A DNA stretch of 64,000 bases from Laccaria trichodermophora (Eukaryota > Basidiomycota > Agaricomycetes > Agaricales > Hydnangiaceae), in NCBI GenBank assembly GCA_018417955.1, contig JACTVC010000055.1, positions 1-64,000 on the forward strand. Direction: 5' to 3'. Under the pieces are notes generated by a model that was given only the letters and a program-made list of their open reading frames with translations, did no database searches and was not told the origin of the DNA. Of this stretch, positions 11,017 to 22,383 are shown one piece after another. The position numbers were made by a program, and so were the translations under genes. Within the stretch, counting starts at the first letter, position 1, and every line of letters starts with the position of its first letter.

Positions 11017-11407
11017 TATCCGCGTACCTGAAGATGTATTTTCTGGATTAGTATGCACATCTCAAGTTGGACGATCGAAGTAGTTTCACAATGACTTGAA
11101 TTTGCGGTCTTGAAATTTGTGTATAACAAGAAAGAAAACGTTTCGTAATTGGTACCCGACCTCGAGGATAACCACGCAACAAGACACAGTAGTACCGGTA
11201 CGCCGTACCCTGGATTCTTATGGGTAGCCTACTCGTTGTCCGGACCTTCGAACATCGAATGGACAGAATTTGATTTACACGCGAAATTTGATACATTGGA
11301 TAGTATACACGACGAAGCCCTAGGCACGCGGCCGCAGCGCGATGACGTCTTGAGCAGGGCACGCGACTACACATGAGACGCCCGTGGGTGGCGACGAGTG
11401 AAGGGGG

Positions 11408-11889
11408 CTACTTCCTGCCAGCTTTCTTAGCTGCAGTACGCGCTCTAGTAATCTGCTTCTTCCAGCCATAACATTGGTTGCAGCCTGAGCCAGTCAGGGG
11501 TGAGATCCGTGTTGGTTGTGGGGAGAAAGAGCGGAGGGACGTACCGGTCGAGCCATGCTTCTTGCACTGATAATTACCATCCTTGTTCACGATAGAGGCA
11601 GGACACTCAATGCCCTCACGATCGATGACGTCGAACTGGTGGTGAATTGGCGCCGTTGATCAGTGATGTGTAACAACAGAGGGTGAGACATGGAGGACGT
11701 ACGCCAAAGAAAGAATCATTCTCCTCCCTCCCGTCAAAACTACATTCCGAGCACTGGCGATAGTGATCAATCAGCACGGATAAGATTGCAAGGGAGGGAG
11801 AGGGGGTGACGTACGACTTCCTTGTAGTGAGTACAAAAGATAGCATCGTTGATCTCGACGGTCGCTGGGGCGATCTGGACTTCGGCCAT
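11408..11889 (-). CDS. Small Cys/His-rich protein, probably zinc-binding
   Basis: Four exons on the minus strand (11889-11815, 11753-11703, 11635-11545, 11484-11408) splice cleanly to 97 residues. All three introns start GTACGTC and are 60-67 nt. The start is at MAEVQIAPATVEIND. Cys and His fall in pairs, CTHYKEVCSEC, then IECPASI, then QCKKHGSTGCNQC, giving enough ligands for two zinc sites. The C-terminus is basic (KKQITRARTAAKKAGRK). The pattern recalls short MYND-like or zinc-ribbon proteins of basidiomycetes, but I cannot name a family. Low mutational damage and consistent splicing argue for a live gene. Confidence 0.75.
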
Positions 11890-12106
11890 CGTACAACGAG
11901 ACGTCTAGAGAAAGAGGAGCAGTGGGTGGTTGGTAGAAGAAGAGGTCAAGCGAAGGAGGATTATATAGCTGGGAGCGGTGCCTGAATGCGGGGAAGATTC
12001 AAGTAGTCTGCTGACCTTGTTTTGAAATGCTTGGTTGAGAAACGATCACGTGGTTGTTTTGTTCTTTTCAACGTTTCACCATCACGATCAACGTTGGTTT
12101 TACAAG

Positions 12107-13935
12107 ATGGACCTTCCAGCGGAAATCCTTACGCAAATCTTCGATCTCGCAGCGGATGAAGATGTTATCTTCCAGTATGGTCTTCCTACTGTCATGGCCG
12201 AATCTGCGTGGTACAAGAACGTCGTTGCAAAAGAATGGACCCTTCGGTCTCCTGGTGACGCGTTGAACCTCATACAAAGACGGAGTTACGCGACCAAGAA
12301 AGTAAGTTCTTCCAGCCGTGTACGCACATCATCTGATTCAACTATTCCTCTTCACAGGCCATCATAATGACGTGCAAACGCTGGCGCGCTCTCGGCTCGG
12401 AGTTTCTCTTCCGCTGCCTCTTCTTCAACAATCCCTCTAAACTCCTCGCCCTCTGTGCCATCCTCGATTCTTCCGCGGCTTCCGCCACTACACTCACCGC
12501 ATCTTTTGGGTGGTGGACTCGCCGTATCCATCTCTCGCGGTACTACGCCTCCGCAGCTAGTAAGACTACCCTTCTCGACCTCGAGAACGCGTTGGCGTCC
12601 ATTATTCGTCATTGTCCGAACCTTGAAATCTTCATCGTTGATTGGCCCATGGGGGAGTCTTTTGGAGCAATTGCGGACGCACTAGCAACCTACCCCTGTC
12701 GACGCTCCCTTCGCACAGTGCATTGGGCAGTGGGAATCGACTCCGTAGCAAAAGTCATCTGGGCACTCGACTGTCTCCCCTACGTCGTCGCGTTACACGT
12801 TGAATTCCAGGCGCCACCAGGAACAGAAGACTATGACCTCTCAACTCCCCTCTTAGGGTCCGCATCAGGCCTCCGCCTCTCCCTCCCCCGCCTCCAACAA
12901 CTCTCTCTACACGGGCACGCCCAAGAATTCATAGACCAAGCAACCTCATGGTCCCTCCCCTCCTTACGCTCTTTCTCTCTAACAACTACAACAACAGGCA
13001 CCCCCCTCCCCGACGTCCCTCTCTTCCTAACTTATCATGGTTCCAACCTGCTCTTCCTAGACCTCAACACCCTCTCCATGCTAGACCTCCCAACCATCCT
13101 CGACCTCTGCCCATCCCTCGACACGTTGACTTTCAACCCAGACTGGCGCCTCCGACCTCCAGCAGAACTAGACGGCTCCTCACACATCGTGAACCGCCCT
13201 CATCCAGGAATAACCACCATCGGCCTACACGGGCTCTTATACGCATTCGGGGTAGGCTACGCAGCGGAATACGCTTCCGCCGACCCACTCCGTGCACAAA
13301 TTATAAGACGCTCAAACGACATGAACGTCTCCGCCCTCACCCTCCACAACTTTCCCTCCTTGAAACGTGTAAGAGCACTGGGTAGGGGGATGCTATTGGA
13401 CCTGAACAAAGCCGACGGGCCGAATAGCGCAGAGGACGGAGGGGGAGGGTTTGACAGATGGAGTAGGTGGTGGGGGATGTGCGTTAATGCTGGTGTTAGG
13501 CTGGAGGATTGTACGGGTGGATTGTTGGGCGTGTTACCGGAGGTTGAGCGGGAGGAAAGCGATAGCGAGGAGGGCGAGGACAGCGACGAAGAGGAAGACA
13601 GTGACGAAGAGGATGATAGTGATGAAGATGAGGATGAATGGAATATTGCGATCCCACCTATGCCTGAAGAACCGAACGATCGAACGGCGGAGCTTAGGCA
13701 GTTGTTGGAAGAGTGTAGAGCAATGAGTGAGGGGAGGGAAGAGTCGATGTTTGGGCCTATGATGGGTATGGGCATGGGTGGGATGGGTATGATGGGTATG
13801 GGGCCGATGGGTATGATGGGTATGGGGCCAATGGGTATGATGGGCATGGGAGGAATGGGAATGGGAATGAGTAATGCAAGCGGAGGAATCGACGTCGCGT
13901 TGGCTGCGATGCGGGTAGCTGCTGGGCGGCGTTAA
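12107..13935 (+). CDS. F-box/LRR-like protein with acidic and Met-Gly-rich tail
   Basis: Two exons (12107-12301, 12358-13935; GTAAGT...CACAG intron) encode 590 residues. The N-terminus MDLPAEILTQIFDLAADE followed by CKRWRALGSEFLFRCLFF is the usual Agaricomycete F-box-like arrangement, expected to recruit substrates to SCF ubiquitin ligases. The middle has Leu-rich stretches such as PRLQQLSLHG and LLFLDLNTLSMLDL, consistent with degenerate leucine-rich repeats. The C-terminal third is unusual: an Asp/Glu/Ser run (about 13550-13640), then a Met/Gly-rich repeat (about 13755-13875) built of GMGPMGMM-like units. No membrane segment. Confidence 0.8.
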
Positions 13936-14800
13936 CGACACTAGATTTATGACTTATGACCTTATGCATCTACTTATGATTTTCAGATATCGATATTTCG
14001 CTGCGCAGGAGCTCACGTTCACCCCACGTAAAACGCTTTCTTGCCCACGACCTCGATTCGAACGAGGATCGATACCGCACAAAACGTATAAGTTCTCGAA
14101 GTCGCGCAGTCGCAGTCAAACGCCGTCATTCATCAGGCCTCAAGCGCTGAACTTTGAATAATAGGAGCTCACACCATACGCGAAATTTCTTACTATTTGT
14201 AACAACCTGACCTCGACTCGAGCGAGGATTCAACACCACGATTTCCTGTCAGTGACTCAGTCCAAGGCGTGAAATTGTGCATTCTTATCCAAGGCGTGAA
14301 ATTGTGCAACCTTACGCCAGCAGGTTTGCTGAAGACTTGGATCATTATTCGTTCTTCAATCTGACGTCGACCCCTAGATATCTCACATAAAAAGATTCGT
14401 TTGTATAATTACATGGAGGTTCAAACGTTCATAACCGTGACTAGCCTTGGCTCGAAGGAGCAATTCCGACCTCCCGTCCTTATAATTACGAACACTCAAT
14501 GTCTGTTCGAGGACTATGGCGTTCAATGTTTTTCAGTCCATCGCGATTCCGGCTCTTCGAACCCTCGTGATTTAAAAAGAGATACGATTTGGATACGATG
14601 GACTCAGAGTCAAGCAGAGCTGTTGCATCGTTCGTCTTGCACTATTAGGAACGCTCAATGATGAATGTTGACATTCATCCGCAGGACTTAGTACTGAGCA
14701 CCTTGTAGTGCGTGATCGACACTCTCGAAACACTACGCACTCACTGTTAGACATATAGAAATCCGAGAAACCCATCTCAAGCGGAAAACTTCATTCTATA
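13936..14800. other. Intergenic, with tRNA T-arm-like relics
   Basis: No gene. On the minus strand two T-arm/B-box-like sequences occur: CCTCG-TTCGAAT-CGAGG at 14048-14064 and CCTCG-CTCGAGT-CGAGG at 14208-14224. They resemble those in the 9.6-11.0 kb duplication, so they may be relics of the same tRNA-derived element. Neither has a matching 5' acceptor. Confidence 0.4.
14261..14308. repeat. Short direct repeat, 21 bp twice
   Basis: TCCAAGGCGTGAAATTGTGCA occurs at 14261-14281 and again at 14288-14308, a perfect 21-base repeat with 27-bp spacing. It lies beside one of the T-arm-like relics. Probably local slippage or an element tail. Confidence 0.8.
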
Positions 14801-14805
14801 AACTC

Positions 14806-14960
14806 TTACCAAACCTGGCCGTCATCGACTTTGGAAGCGATGGTTTGTGTCAGGATTCTGCCTCCTCCAACAGCTTCACTGATTCGCTTTATCCAAGCTT
14901 TATCGTGCGTAGAATGTGCGCAAATATTGATCGATTGATCCTTCAAACGGGCTTCAGAAC
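14806..14960 (-). pseudogene. Isolated coding-like exon, unidentified
   Basis: The minus strand reads DQSINICAHSTHDKAWIKRI, then SEAVGGGRILTQTIASKVDDGQVW, followed by GTAAGA. Composition and the splice-like end look like a genuine exon, but upstream frames are broken and no partner exon is found. I do not recognise the protein. Confidence 0.35.
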
Positions 14961-16362
14961 GAATACCGGAAGTACCATATCGCAGCCGGACGCAACGCAA
15001 GAGAGGATAGCAACTATCATTATAATTTTTATTTTCATGATTTTTGTCGTCACAATAAATATCCGGATTGACGTACCTGGTAGATTGCGCCGATATTGGG
15101 GGTTGACAATTAATGTAACGGAGGATGCAGTAGCCACTGAGCATAACTAATCAATGACCCTTTTGGAGATGGTCACTAATCCGGCAATGGGCCATGGTGC
15201 CTGAGGTTTTCGAAATATTCGATCGTACCTTGCTTCCCACATATTGCTGCGAGAGCTGGGGTGTGTCGCTCGTAAGTACTATATTGCCTCGAACTTAATT
15301 CCATGCTCCTCGTTGGGACTTACAGAACAGGGTTTGGGGCACATGGATCATAAATTACGAGCCTTCTTGTGGGACATGGGGATGAGGTCAACGACATCGC
15401 TTGGCAATTGCTGTTTATTTGAGGTATATCGTGACTGATACACGTGTGCACTATCACCTTACTATGTGGGGCTGCACTCGTCAAGGCTCGCGTGAGCTCG
15501 ATTTCTTCGTAGACTAAATTCTTCCTGATCGGAAATAAAATTGTTCAACTATGACTGGGGTGATATGTGTCGCACGACTCGCATTACTCCCTTGGAATAC
15601 AAAGGAGTTCATTACGACGGCCCCATACTAAGTTGCGAAAATCATGGATAACTTATAGGGAGTTGGTTCATCGACGAGTCGACACGACCATAACTGGGAT
15701 TGTTTCTTTTGGATTTTTGACCGGTGTCTCGCCCCATCAAGCTTCGTTATTACCTCTGCACTTTGATAGCTCAAGCCTATGTCCTGCTCTACAAATTTGA
15801 TAGATGCCGCGAGAAAGTCCGCTGTCACAGATACATCTCATTGGAACAATTTTTTAGTTGGTAAGCTCAAAGTTCGCCGTTGATTGGACATAGCTTCTGA
15901 TCTCTCACTCAGTCAATTGTTAACCTTCTCACGTTAATGCACAATATTCAAGCAGTGTTGCAGGTAGTCGTGAAGAAAAAACAGAAGTTGGATTGAATAA
16001 TACATGAAATTCAACGCTCACATTGACCCCACAGCCTTGAATTTACTTTTTCAACAATTTTTCAACCTTCAGAACAGACAGTGAGATTTCAAATTAGCTT
16101 CGTTTAGACCTTTTCAACCCTTGCGATATTTGTACTACGTACAACGCCTCTGATAATATTCAGGTTGATCGTCGGGGTCAGTACACAACCCCATCATTTT
16201 TATAGGGCCCGGAGAGGGGAATGACTTCACGTGTTGATCTCAAATCCGGGCCCCGTTGCTTTTTCTCAGGCCTTCCTTTGCTTTGCAAAGCTCATGGACG
16301 AAAATAAGTGCCGATGTCTCGATTGATCCTACAACCCATCGTTGCACTTTGCAAGCACCATC
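14961..16362. other. Intergenic, nothing identified
   Basis: Only short open frames without domains. I found no RNA gene or repeat. Confidence 0.5.
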
Positions 16363-17842
16363 ATGACTGAAGTCAATGCCGCAGCTCTGGCGGGGATAGC
16401 TCAAAGCCTGTGCGTTTTCGTACACCTTTTCATCCGAGTTATTTACGACTCTTGTTGCTTTTATGAGATAGGTTGGCAGCGAAGATGGTTTCCTTGTCCG
16501 CTTGTAGTGCGTAGATACTCACTATCTCGTGTCTCTGCCTTGACCTGCTGCTTCAAGTAACATTATTTTACGACATAGCAATCACGATTGGAGACGAAGT
16601 GGAACATATATGGCTGAAGCCAAAATATACCCGAATGACGATTCTGTGGGCTTTGGTGCGTAACTTTGACCTCTACTTTTCACTCCTGACCTCCTCGCAG
16701 AATCGGTATATTACTCCTTTGGGTTTTATTGTTATTGTGGTTTGTGAGTTGCTGGATACCCGCGTTTGTTTGCTCTCTAACTTTCAATAGCATTTCATGA
16801 ACCGTGGAGCAAATCCGTCTGCGATAGATATGTCCTCTTTCCAGAAGCTTTGAAATTGGTCAATTCCTTCGGTATTGGCTGTGCGTCCACTCTGATAATC
16901 GTTCTATTGATCGGAGTTATGCTCATCCATAGAATCTGAAACAGTGGTGTTCATTATCCGGTTATTCGCCATCTACAATCAGAGTCGCGCTATGCTACTC
17001 TTTGGAAGTTTCTTGCTAGCGGCGGAGTTGGGTACTAAAATCGTGAGTCAAGCGACATGTAAGGCTAAGATTGAATGACTTACTCGTCCTCTGATAAGTG
17101 GGCGTTCACGGATGGAACGAGGCTCGATCTTCCTGATGGTGAGCCAAGACGATACTTGTCATTTGTGTCTGCTGACTGGTTTTCCACAGGTTTTGTGGGC
17201 TGTATACTGGTCGGAAGAACATCCTCGTTAGTTTGGATTTTCGTTCTGTTGGATTTTGAGGGATGAGTCGATAACCTTCCGCATTCACGCCTGCAGCCGA
17301 TTTGTGTTCAGTTGGATCGCCGAGCTTTTTTTTGGTTAGTTTGTATAATAATTCACTCCATCCGACTCACTCAGGTGCTAGACTCGGCAATGTTTATCCT
17401 GACACTATGGCGCACTATCGCTTACAACAATGCTTTGAACAACGGCAGTACCAAGTCGTTGATGCACCTAATCCAACGCGATGGTAGGCGATATGTTTTT
17501 TTCAAATTCCACACGGCCAAAGTAGACGACAGGAATCGCATACTATGCCACTATTTCAATAATCAATCTTGTCACGGTGGTAATCTTTTTGGTGGGATAT
17601 TTTCCGACTCTACTAAATATCCATCCTTTGATTGCTGACTTTGCACTTAGTTTGCATCCGTACGTTTCCCAACGAATAAGATCAGAAGTGTCATTCACCT
17701 CCAGAAAACAGGCGAACTTGAAATCAATCAGCGCGGGCTTCAGCGTTTCGTGAGGGCCTCTTTCGTGAATGTTCGTCTAACATCCACCGATATAAACTCA
17801 ACACAGGATTATGAGCATTATGGTCTCGCGGCTAATTCTTAA
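16363..17842 (+). CDS. DUF6533-family seven-helix membrane protein
   Basis: A gene of about ten short exons. Clear pieces in order are MTEVNAAALAGIAQSL (start 16363), YDIAITIGDEVEHIW (the DUF6533 signature), NRYITPLGFIVIVVSFHEPW, CDRYVLFPEALKLVNSF, VFIIRLFAIYNQSRAMLLFG, WAFTDGTRLDLPDG, FVGCILVGRTSSRFVFSWIA, DSAMFILTLWRTIAYNNAL, YYATISIINLVTVVIFL, SVIHLQKTGELEINQRG and a tail ending YEHYGLAANS (stop 17840-17842). Junctions after about 16550 are phase-consistent; splicing of the first 190 bases is uncertain. The proteins are predicted plasma-membrane proteins of unknown function, much expanded in Agaricomycetes. A second, divergent member lies at 47.2-49.0 kb. Confidence 0.8.
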
Positions 17843-19485
17843 CCTCCGTAACTCGGTCGGATACGGAGGCTTTCATGATACTCCAAGACGAATCGACGAA
17901 GTAGAACTCTACACGATGCCCGATTCCCAAGTCGACGCGCGCACCTTTTCAACCCTCTCACGACTACATGCGTCGTAACCCGATACACTTCCCTCGCAGT
18001 CATCCCGGTAACTATCACGAAGGTTAGAACAACTACAAAATGATTGATATGTGCTATAACCTTACCAGTTTATAGGGATATAAAATAGCATGTAGTTTGG
18101 CAGGAGTGGCCGATGGTCCGAATTCATATCCGGAAAAACGTAATGAATCCTTAAGAGCGTATACGCTTCATCACTTCTGAATCACGTGCATGTACCTATG
18201 CGTTAACAGTATTTTTTTGGCGTACTCCTGACCAGACCAACAGAATAAGCCAGCTTCCCTGCGTCGTGAAGTGGGAAAAAAATCGATTCACCGATCTTTC
18301 AAAGTTAACCAAAGACCTCAAAAAACACAGGCTAGTGTTTCAGAGAAAACTAGCTTCAAAATGGGTCAGGAATTGATTTTTTAGTCGTTAGCGTTGCGCG
18401 AACATCGAACTTGATTTGTACTAGACTCAAAGATTTTTCGCAATCCGAGTGGTCGGTACTGGCGCTAGAGCCAAATGGGCACGGCAACAGATTAGAACAA
18501 GCTCAACTAGCTTGCGCAAGCATCGTAAAGACCTCTGATCTCACCCCGCACGGCGCACGGCGCAAGGACGGGCGTCGCATGGGATTTTTGTTCAGTACTG
18601 CAGAGCATTACCAACTTCCGATACTATCGATTTGAAAAGGGCTTCCAAGGAATATTTGAGTGACCGGCGATCCGGATCATCACCTTACATCCGAACCTCC
18701 GACCTCACAACCTCAATTTGAAAATCCTATCGTCACAAGCTTCGAGCATCGTCAAGTTCGTTTCCTCATAGTCCATCTTCTATAAATAATATGTAAGTGA
18801 CGCATATGTTTCTTGCGGTAAAGACGCAGTGGGCTTGAATTACATCTGCATCGCGATGTATACATTCATGAGCGCTCGCATGTTTTCACCACATTCATGT
18901 CAGAGACGGGCTCTGGGCTGGGCTTGTTTGACACCCGAAACTTGAGGTGCCCGTTCGGCGCTGGAAGAGCGTGGACACTGGATTGGAACGGGAAGACGCT
19001 TTGTCATTTGAGCATTCTATATGTGGATTTTTCGTCACCAGAATTGTTCCAATCAGCTCGTTTTGATCTCTTCTTTTATTTAGTTCCCCTGAAAGCAACC
19101 CTTTTTTTAGTTGCGTTCCAAGTTGGTTCCAAGCATTGCACCGCTTGTCTCCTCATTCACGTTGCATTCACGTGTCCTTCGTCGACCTACAGTGAGGTTG
19201 AGGTGATACTTGATTGACAAATATGCAATTTGAGGCTGAATTCCGAGTTCGGTGCTGTGCGGGGGGCGATTGGCACCAGCGCCCATAACCCAAAATAGGT
19301 GATGTTTAACCAAATGCGGGTTAGCCTGTGAAACGTGACCATGCGATCTGTTCGAGGCAGTTCCTGTGATCGTTCCACGCTTGGCTTCCGTTACTGCCGC
19401 ACTGAAAATCTACTTAAACGCCGTCCCTCTTTCACCACACCGTCCTTGTTCCCCTACCAAACACTCCATCTCCTCACGGTCGACA
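17843..19485. other. Intergenic, nothing identified
   Basis: Scattered open frames (18411-18635, 18897-19313) show no domain, plausible splice structure or repeat. A poly-purine/T-rich patch near 18270-18370 has no recognisable meaning. The last few hundred bases should include the promoter of the PLAC8 gene. Confidence 0.5.
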
Positions 19486-20118
19486 ATGTCATATCAAGTC
19501 GGTGTTGTTGTTTTTTTTGCAGCGCCCACGCCTCCTGATGCATTATTTGAAATAGCCCAACGCTGGAATGGTTGTTGCCCCCGGGGGCGGCGGTAATCGC
19601 AATGCGAAAAACATCCCCGTCGCTGCTGATGGCAGAGAGTGGAGCCATGGCCTCTGTGATTGTTTCGGCGACTGTGGAACTTGTGCGCAACACATACAAA
19701 CTTCTGCTCACCTTCCTCATTTACAAGTCAGGTGTCATCGCTTGGTGCTTCCCCTGCATTACCTACGCCAACATCAAGCACCGCTATGAGCATTTGAACA
19801 CCAAGGGATTCCCTGACCCCCAGCATGGCGGTTCTTTCTGCAACAGTGACTGCATGCTTCATGGCTGCATCACCGCTTTCTGTGGCATGGGCTGGATCTT
19901 CCAGGTGCGCTCTCTCCCATACTCAAGCGCTTCCCGTTTCGCTCATTTTTTCACAGATGGGCCAGCGTGGCAGCATCCGCCAACGGTACAACATCAAGGG
20001 TGGATCATGCGGTGACTGCTGCACCGCACTCTGTTGCACACCCTGCGAGCTCACCCAAGAAGCTCGCGAATTGGAGCTCGAGGAGCAGAGCTTCGGTGGA
20101 CACCACGGCAAACACTGA
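19486..20118 (+). CDS. PLAC8-family Cys-rich membrane protein
   Basis: Four exons (19486-19497, 19556-19682, 19732-19904, 19957-20118) give 157 residues. After MSYQ-PNAGMVVAPGGGG comes the PLAC8 core: REWSHGLCDCFGDCGTCVIA, WCFPCITYANIKHRYEHL, DCMLHGCITAFCGMGWIFQM, RGSIRQRYNIKGGSCGDCC, TALCCTPCELTQEARELELE. These are the paired CC/CXXC motifs and the C-terminal CxxCxLTQE signature. Family members lie at the plasma membrane and have been tied to metal tolerance or cell-size control in plants. The first exon is only 12 nt with a GTCGGT donor, so its boundary is the least certain. Confidence 0.87.
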
Positions 20119-20454
20119 TTTTTTCCCCTTCTCATGCCCCCACATCCTCCCCCCGTTTCTCATTGTATGCTTTATTGATACACCCCCCCTTTTCTAACCC
20201 TCTTGCCATAAGTACTACCCTGTGCATCCTCTGTACAAATAACGTTCATTAGGTTATACCCACCAATCAAAAGCAACTTGTTGCGCTTGACATCCACGTT
20301 CCCCGCTGTACCGTGCTGTCCAGCTTCACACTGCACAACAGCACTATCTTCATAGGCGGCCACAGTCTCACGCGCCCGGATACTTGGCGCCGGCGAAGAA
20401 CGGCCACTGGTGGCAGCGCTGGCGTCCCTATCTTACTTACTACACCTTATCTTT
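20119..20454. other. Intergenic
   Basis: Downstream region of the PLAC8 gene; C/T-rich at 20120-20200. No gene seen. Confidence 0.5.
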
Positions 20455-20515
20455 ATACACGTTTTGTTCGAGTTTCTCCGTAAGGCTTACGGAGAAACTC
20501 GAACAAAACGTGTAT
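20455..20515. repeat. Perfect 61-bp palindrome
   Basis: A 30-base arm (20455-20484, beginning ATACACGTTTTGTTCG) is followed by a single central G and then by its exact reverse complement (20486-20515). No mismatch in 30 pairs. It lies between the PLAC8 gene and an unidentified gene remnant. It could be an inverted repeat of a mobile element brought end to end, or a strong hairpin. Confidence 0.97.
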
Positions 20516-20598
20516 GAAGAACGAAGCCACTAAGTAATGAACAACTTCGATCGGATCATATCATTATCAACTTATGTTGTATCTGGGCGGGATGCACA

Positions 20599-21025
20599 GT
20601 GCCGGACCCATCCGAGGACTTGGCATCTTGGCGCGCGCTTCAAGAGTTGTTCAAGAGACGAGGAAAAGGCCCTCAGCCTCCCCCAGTACGTGGTCGTCTG
20701 ATGGTCGACGGAGAAAGGCGCATTTCCACTGGCACTTCGAGTTATGAATCGTACACCCTTCAAGCTAACAGGGATTTGACGAACATGTCAACCTTTCTCG
20801 GCCATTTCCACGCTGGGTATAAGCCGTGTAAACAATATAAGAAAGCCTGGGATCCGGAACTAACGGAGGAGCTTATTGTTTGGATGGATGTCAGACATGA
20901 GGAGGGAGAAGACCCACCACATTTTCAAAGGTATCGAGGGGTAGGGCGTGGGGAAGTTCGTGGAGCTGACGGTGCACATCGTTCACCAAGCGATCGTCGA
21001 ACTTGTCGACGGGTTCAAATGTACC
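20599..21025 (+). pseudogene. Unidentified gene remnant
   Basis: A good coding-like frame from 20599 reads PDPSEDLASWRALQELFKRR, then WDPELTEELIVWMDVRHEEG (about 20848-20907). Around 20935-20955 the natural protein jumps frame into GKFVELTVHIVHQAIVELVD (ending 21017-21019 with TAG). The jump lies in a G-rich run, so an indel there, or an unrecognised intron, splits the gene. No known domain was recognised. Confidence 0.45.
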
Positions 21026-21600
21026 ACTTAGGTTCTGTTACGATAATTATCAAAACTCGCCTACAATATTTTCTTGAGGATTCAGCATAACTCTAAGTCC
21101 TGCCTCGGCGCCCGAATTCCTCGGGGTCTTCTGATCTGTCAAGTTCTGATGTACGCCTGAAGGTTTCGAGATTGACGCAACACGGACGTCGCCTCTTATG
21201 TATCCCCATTTCATCCTTGGTTTAATCGTTAAAATTATCCTGAACCCGATTGTTGTGTCTTTCGTTTTCGAAGCTCCCCCCTTCTCTTTGCGTGTGCTTC
21301 GTTATTATGATGAAAGTAGTCAGATGCAAATTGTCTTCACCTGCAGGTAGTAAAGGAGGTCAATTCTTACGTTCACTCAGACTGCCCCCACTCCAGATTC
21401 AACTCCCCTCGCAATGTGCACCTAAGATGCCTACCGAAACGCATTCCCATCAGAAAAAAGCTTAGTAGTTGCAGTTAAGCGCTAGTCTGATCGTCACTCA
21501 TCTGCGCCTCAATGAATCTGCGGCGTGATAGGAATTTGTGTTTGATGCATAAATTCTGTAGATCGTCCTGGTTGTGCGTGATGCAAGAAGAATGGTTTAC
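21026..21600. other. Intergenic, nothing identified
   Basis: No coding sequence, repeat or RNA gene recognised. Confidence 0.5.
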
Positions 21601-21639
21601 CGACTATCGGGTACATCATCCCAATCAACCGAAATATGT

Positions 21640-22383
21640 ATACCCTAGCACTAGTGTGTCGGATTAAAACACAGATAGCTTGGGAGGACTCACGCTGATA
21701 AATAGCTGCGAGAAACACGAAGAGGGTTATTGGGAGTCTATTCTTTGACATGAACAAAAGACTTGCAGGCTTTCTTCCCAGAAGAATCTATCGCTGTGTA
21801 GCATGGATATTCTGCATCACATAGTGGTGAGCGGGAGGGCTTCGCGACGAACTGGAAGGGAAAGGACTAGTACCACTGCCGATTTCATATGGCTTCGAGA
21901 GTACAATCCCATCTGTGTGGAATTTTTTACCAAATTCCGTCGAGTGCCTTCTGGGATCGTAGTTCGCCCAAGCTAAAAAGAGATAAATCATAGAAAAAAA
22001 GGGTATGTTTGACACTGACTGCCGCATGCATTCGATATTAGTTTTCTCGTAAAGTTCGGCAGTTCTGATGGGTTGGTAGCGTCCTCCTAGACAATAGCTA
22101 GAGGTTTTTCCTCTGGAACGCCTGGATAATTATGAGAAGAGCAAGAGTATAACCATCTTTCATTGTGCAAACGCCGCCCTCATCCTCGAATAAGTAGATT
22201 ACAAACCCGGTCTGGAGATACCGGTAACCCCTTCTGCTTCCATGATACAATACTTCAGGGAAAGAGCCGTGTATGGGGTGAAATACAGAGTATCAACCCG
22301 GCAGAGAGACGAATCGATGTTATCGAAGGAGGTCTTGGAGGAAATTTCACCGCCCTCGTCGTATACACGGTGATACACTGATA
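21640..22383 (-). pseudogene. Decayed paralogue of the unnamed gene at 7970-9334
   Basis: Reading the minus strand from 22383: VYHRVYDEGGEISSKTSFDN, FTPYTALSLKYCIMEAEGVT, LFEDEGGVCTMKDG, PGVPEEKPLAIV, then a stop, LPNFTRKLISNAC, WANYDPRRHSTEFGKKFHTD and EYPCYTAIDSSGKKA. Each block matches the 7970-9334 protein in the same order (for example NYDSNWHSTAAGE and EYPCYVAINAAGKKA). It lacks the N-terminal half, has a TAG after LAIV and needs at least one frame change. One putative intron would use a GC donor. Secure as a family member and almost certainly non-functional. Confidence 0.75.

Larger units (their letters stand above)
9590..11305. repeat. Direct tandem duplication, unit about 0.9 kb
   Basis: Two diverged copies lie head to tail, about 9590-10467 and 10480-11305. 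Matching landmarks include GATATGATTGG (9610 and 10502), GCGTAAAGGTAACGCGG (9671 and 10553), CATCCCTTGAT (9952 and 10857), GACCTGATAGCGGAAGAGTAA (10022 and 10917) and TTCTTATGGGTAGCC (10378 and 11216). The offset is about 860-905 bp with many small indels. Neither copy has a credible protein gene. Each contains two tRNA-like folds, annotated separately. Confidence 0.85.

Noticed and set aside
13257..13847. Minus-strand frame rich in Pro/Ile repeats
   Set aside because: Antisense of the Met/Gly repeat of the F-box-like gene.
14048..14064. Possible tRNA gene on the minus strand (perfect T-arm)
   Set aside because: No matching 5' acceptor stem or proper anticodon arm; kept only as a relic.
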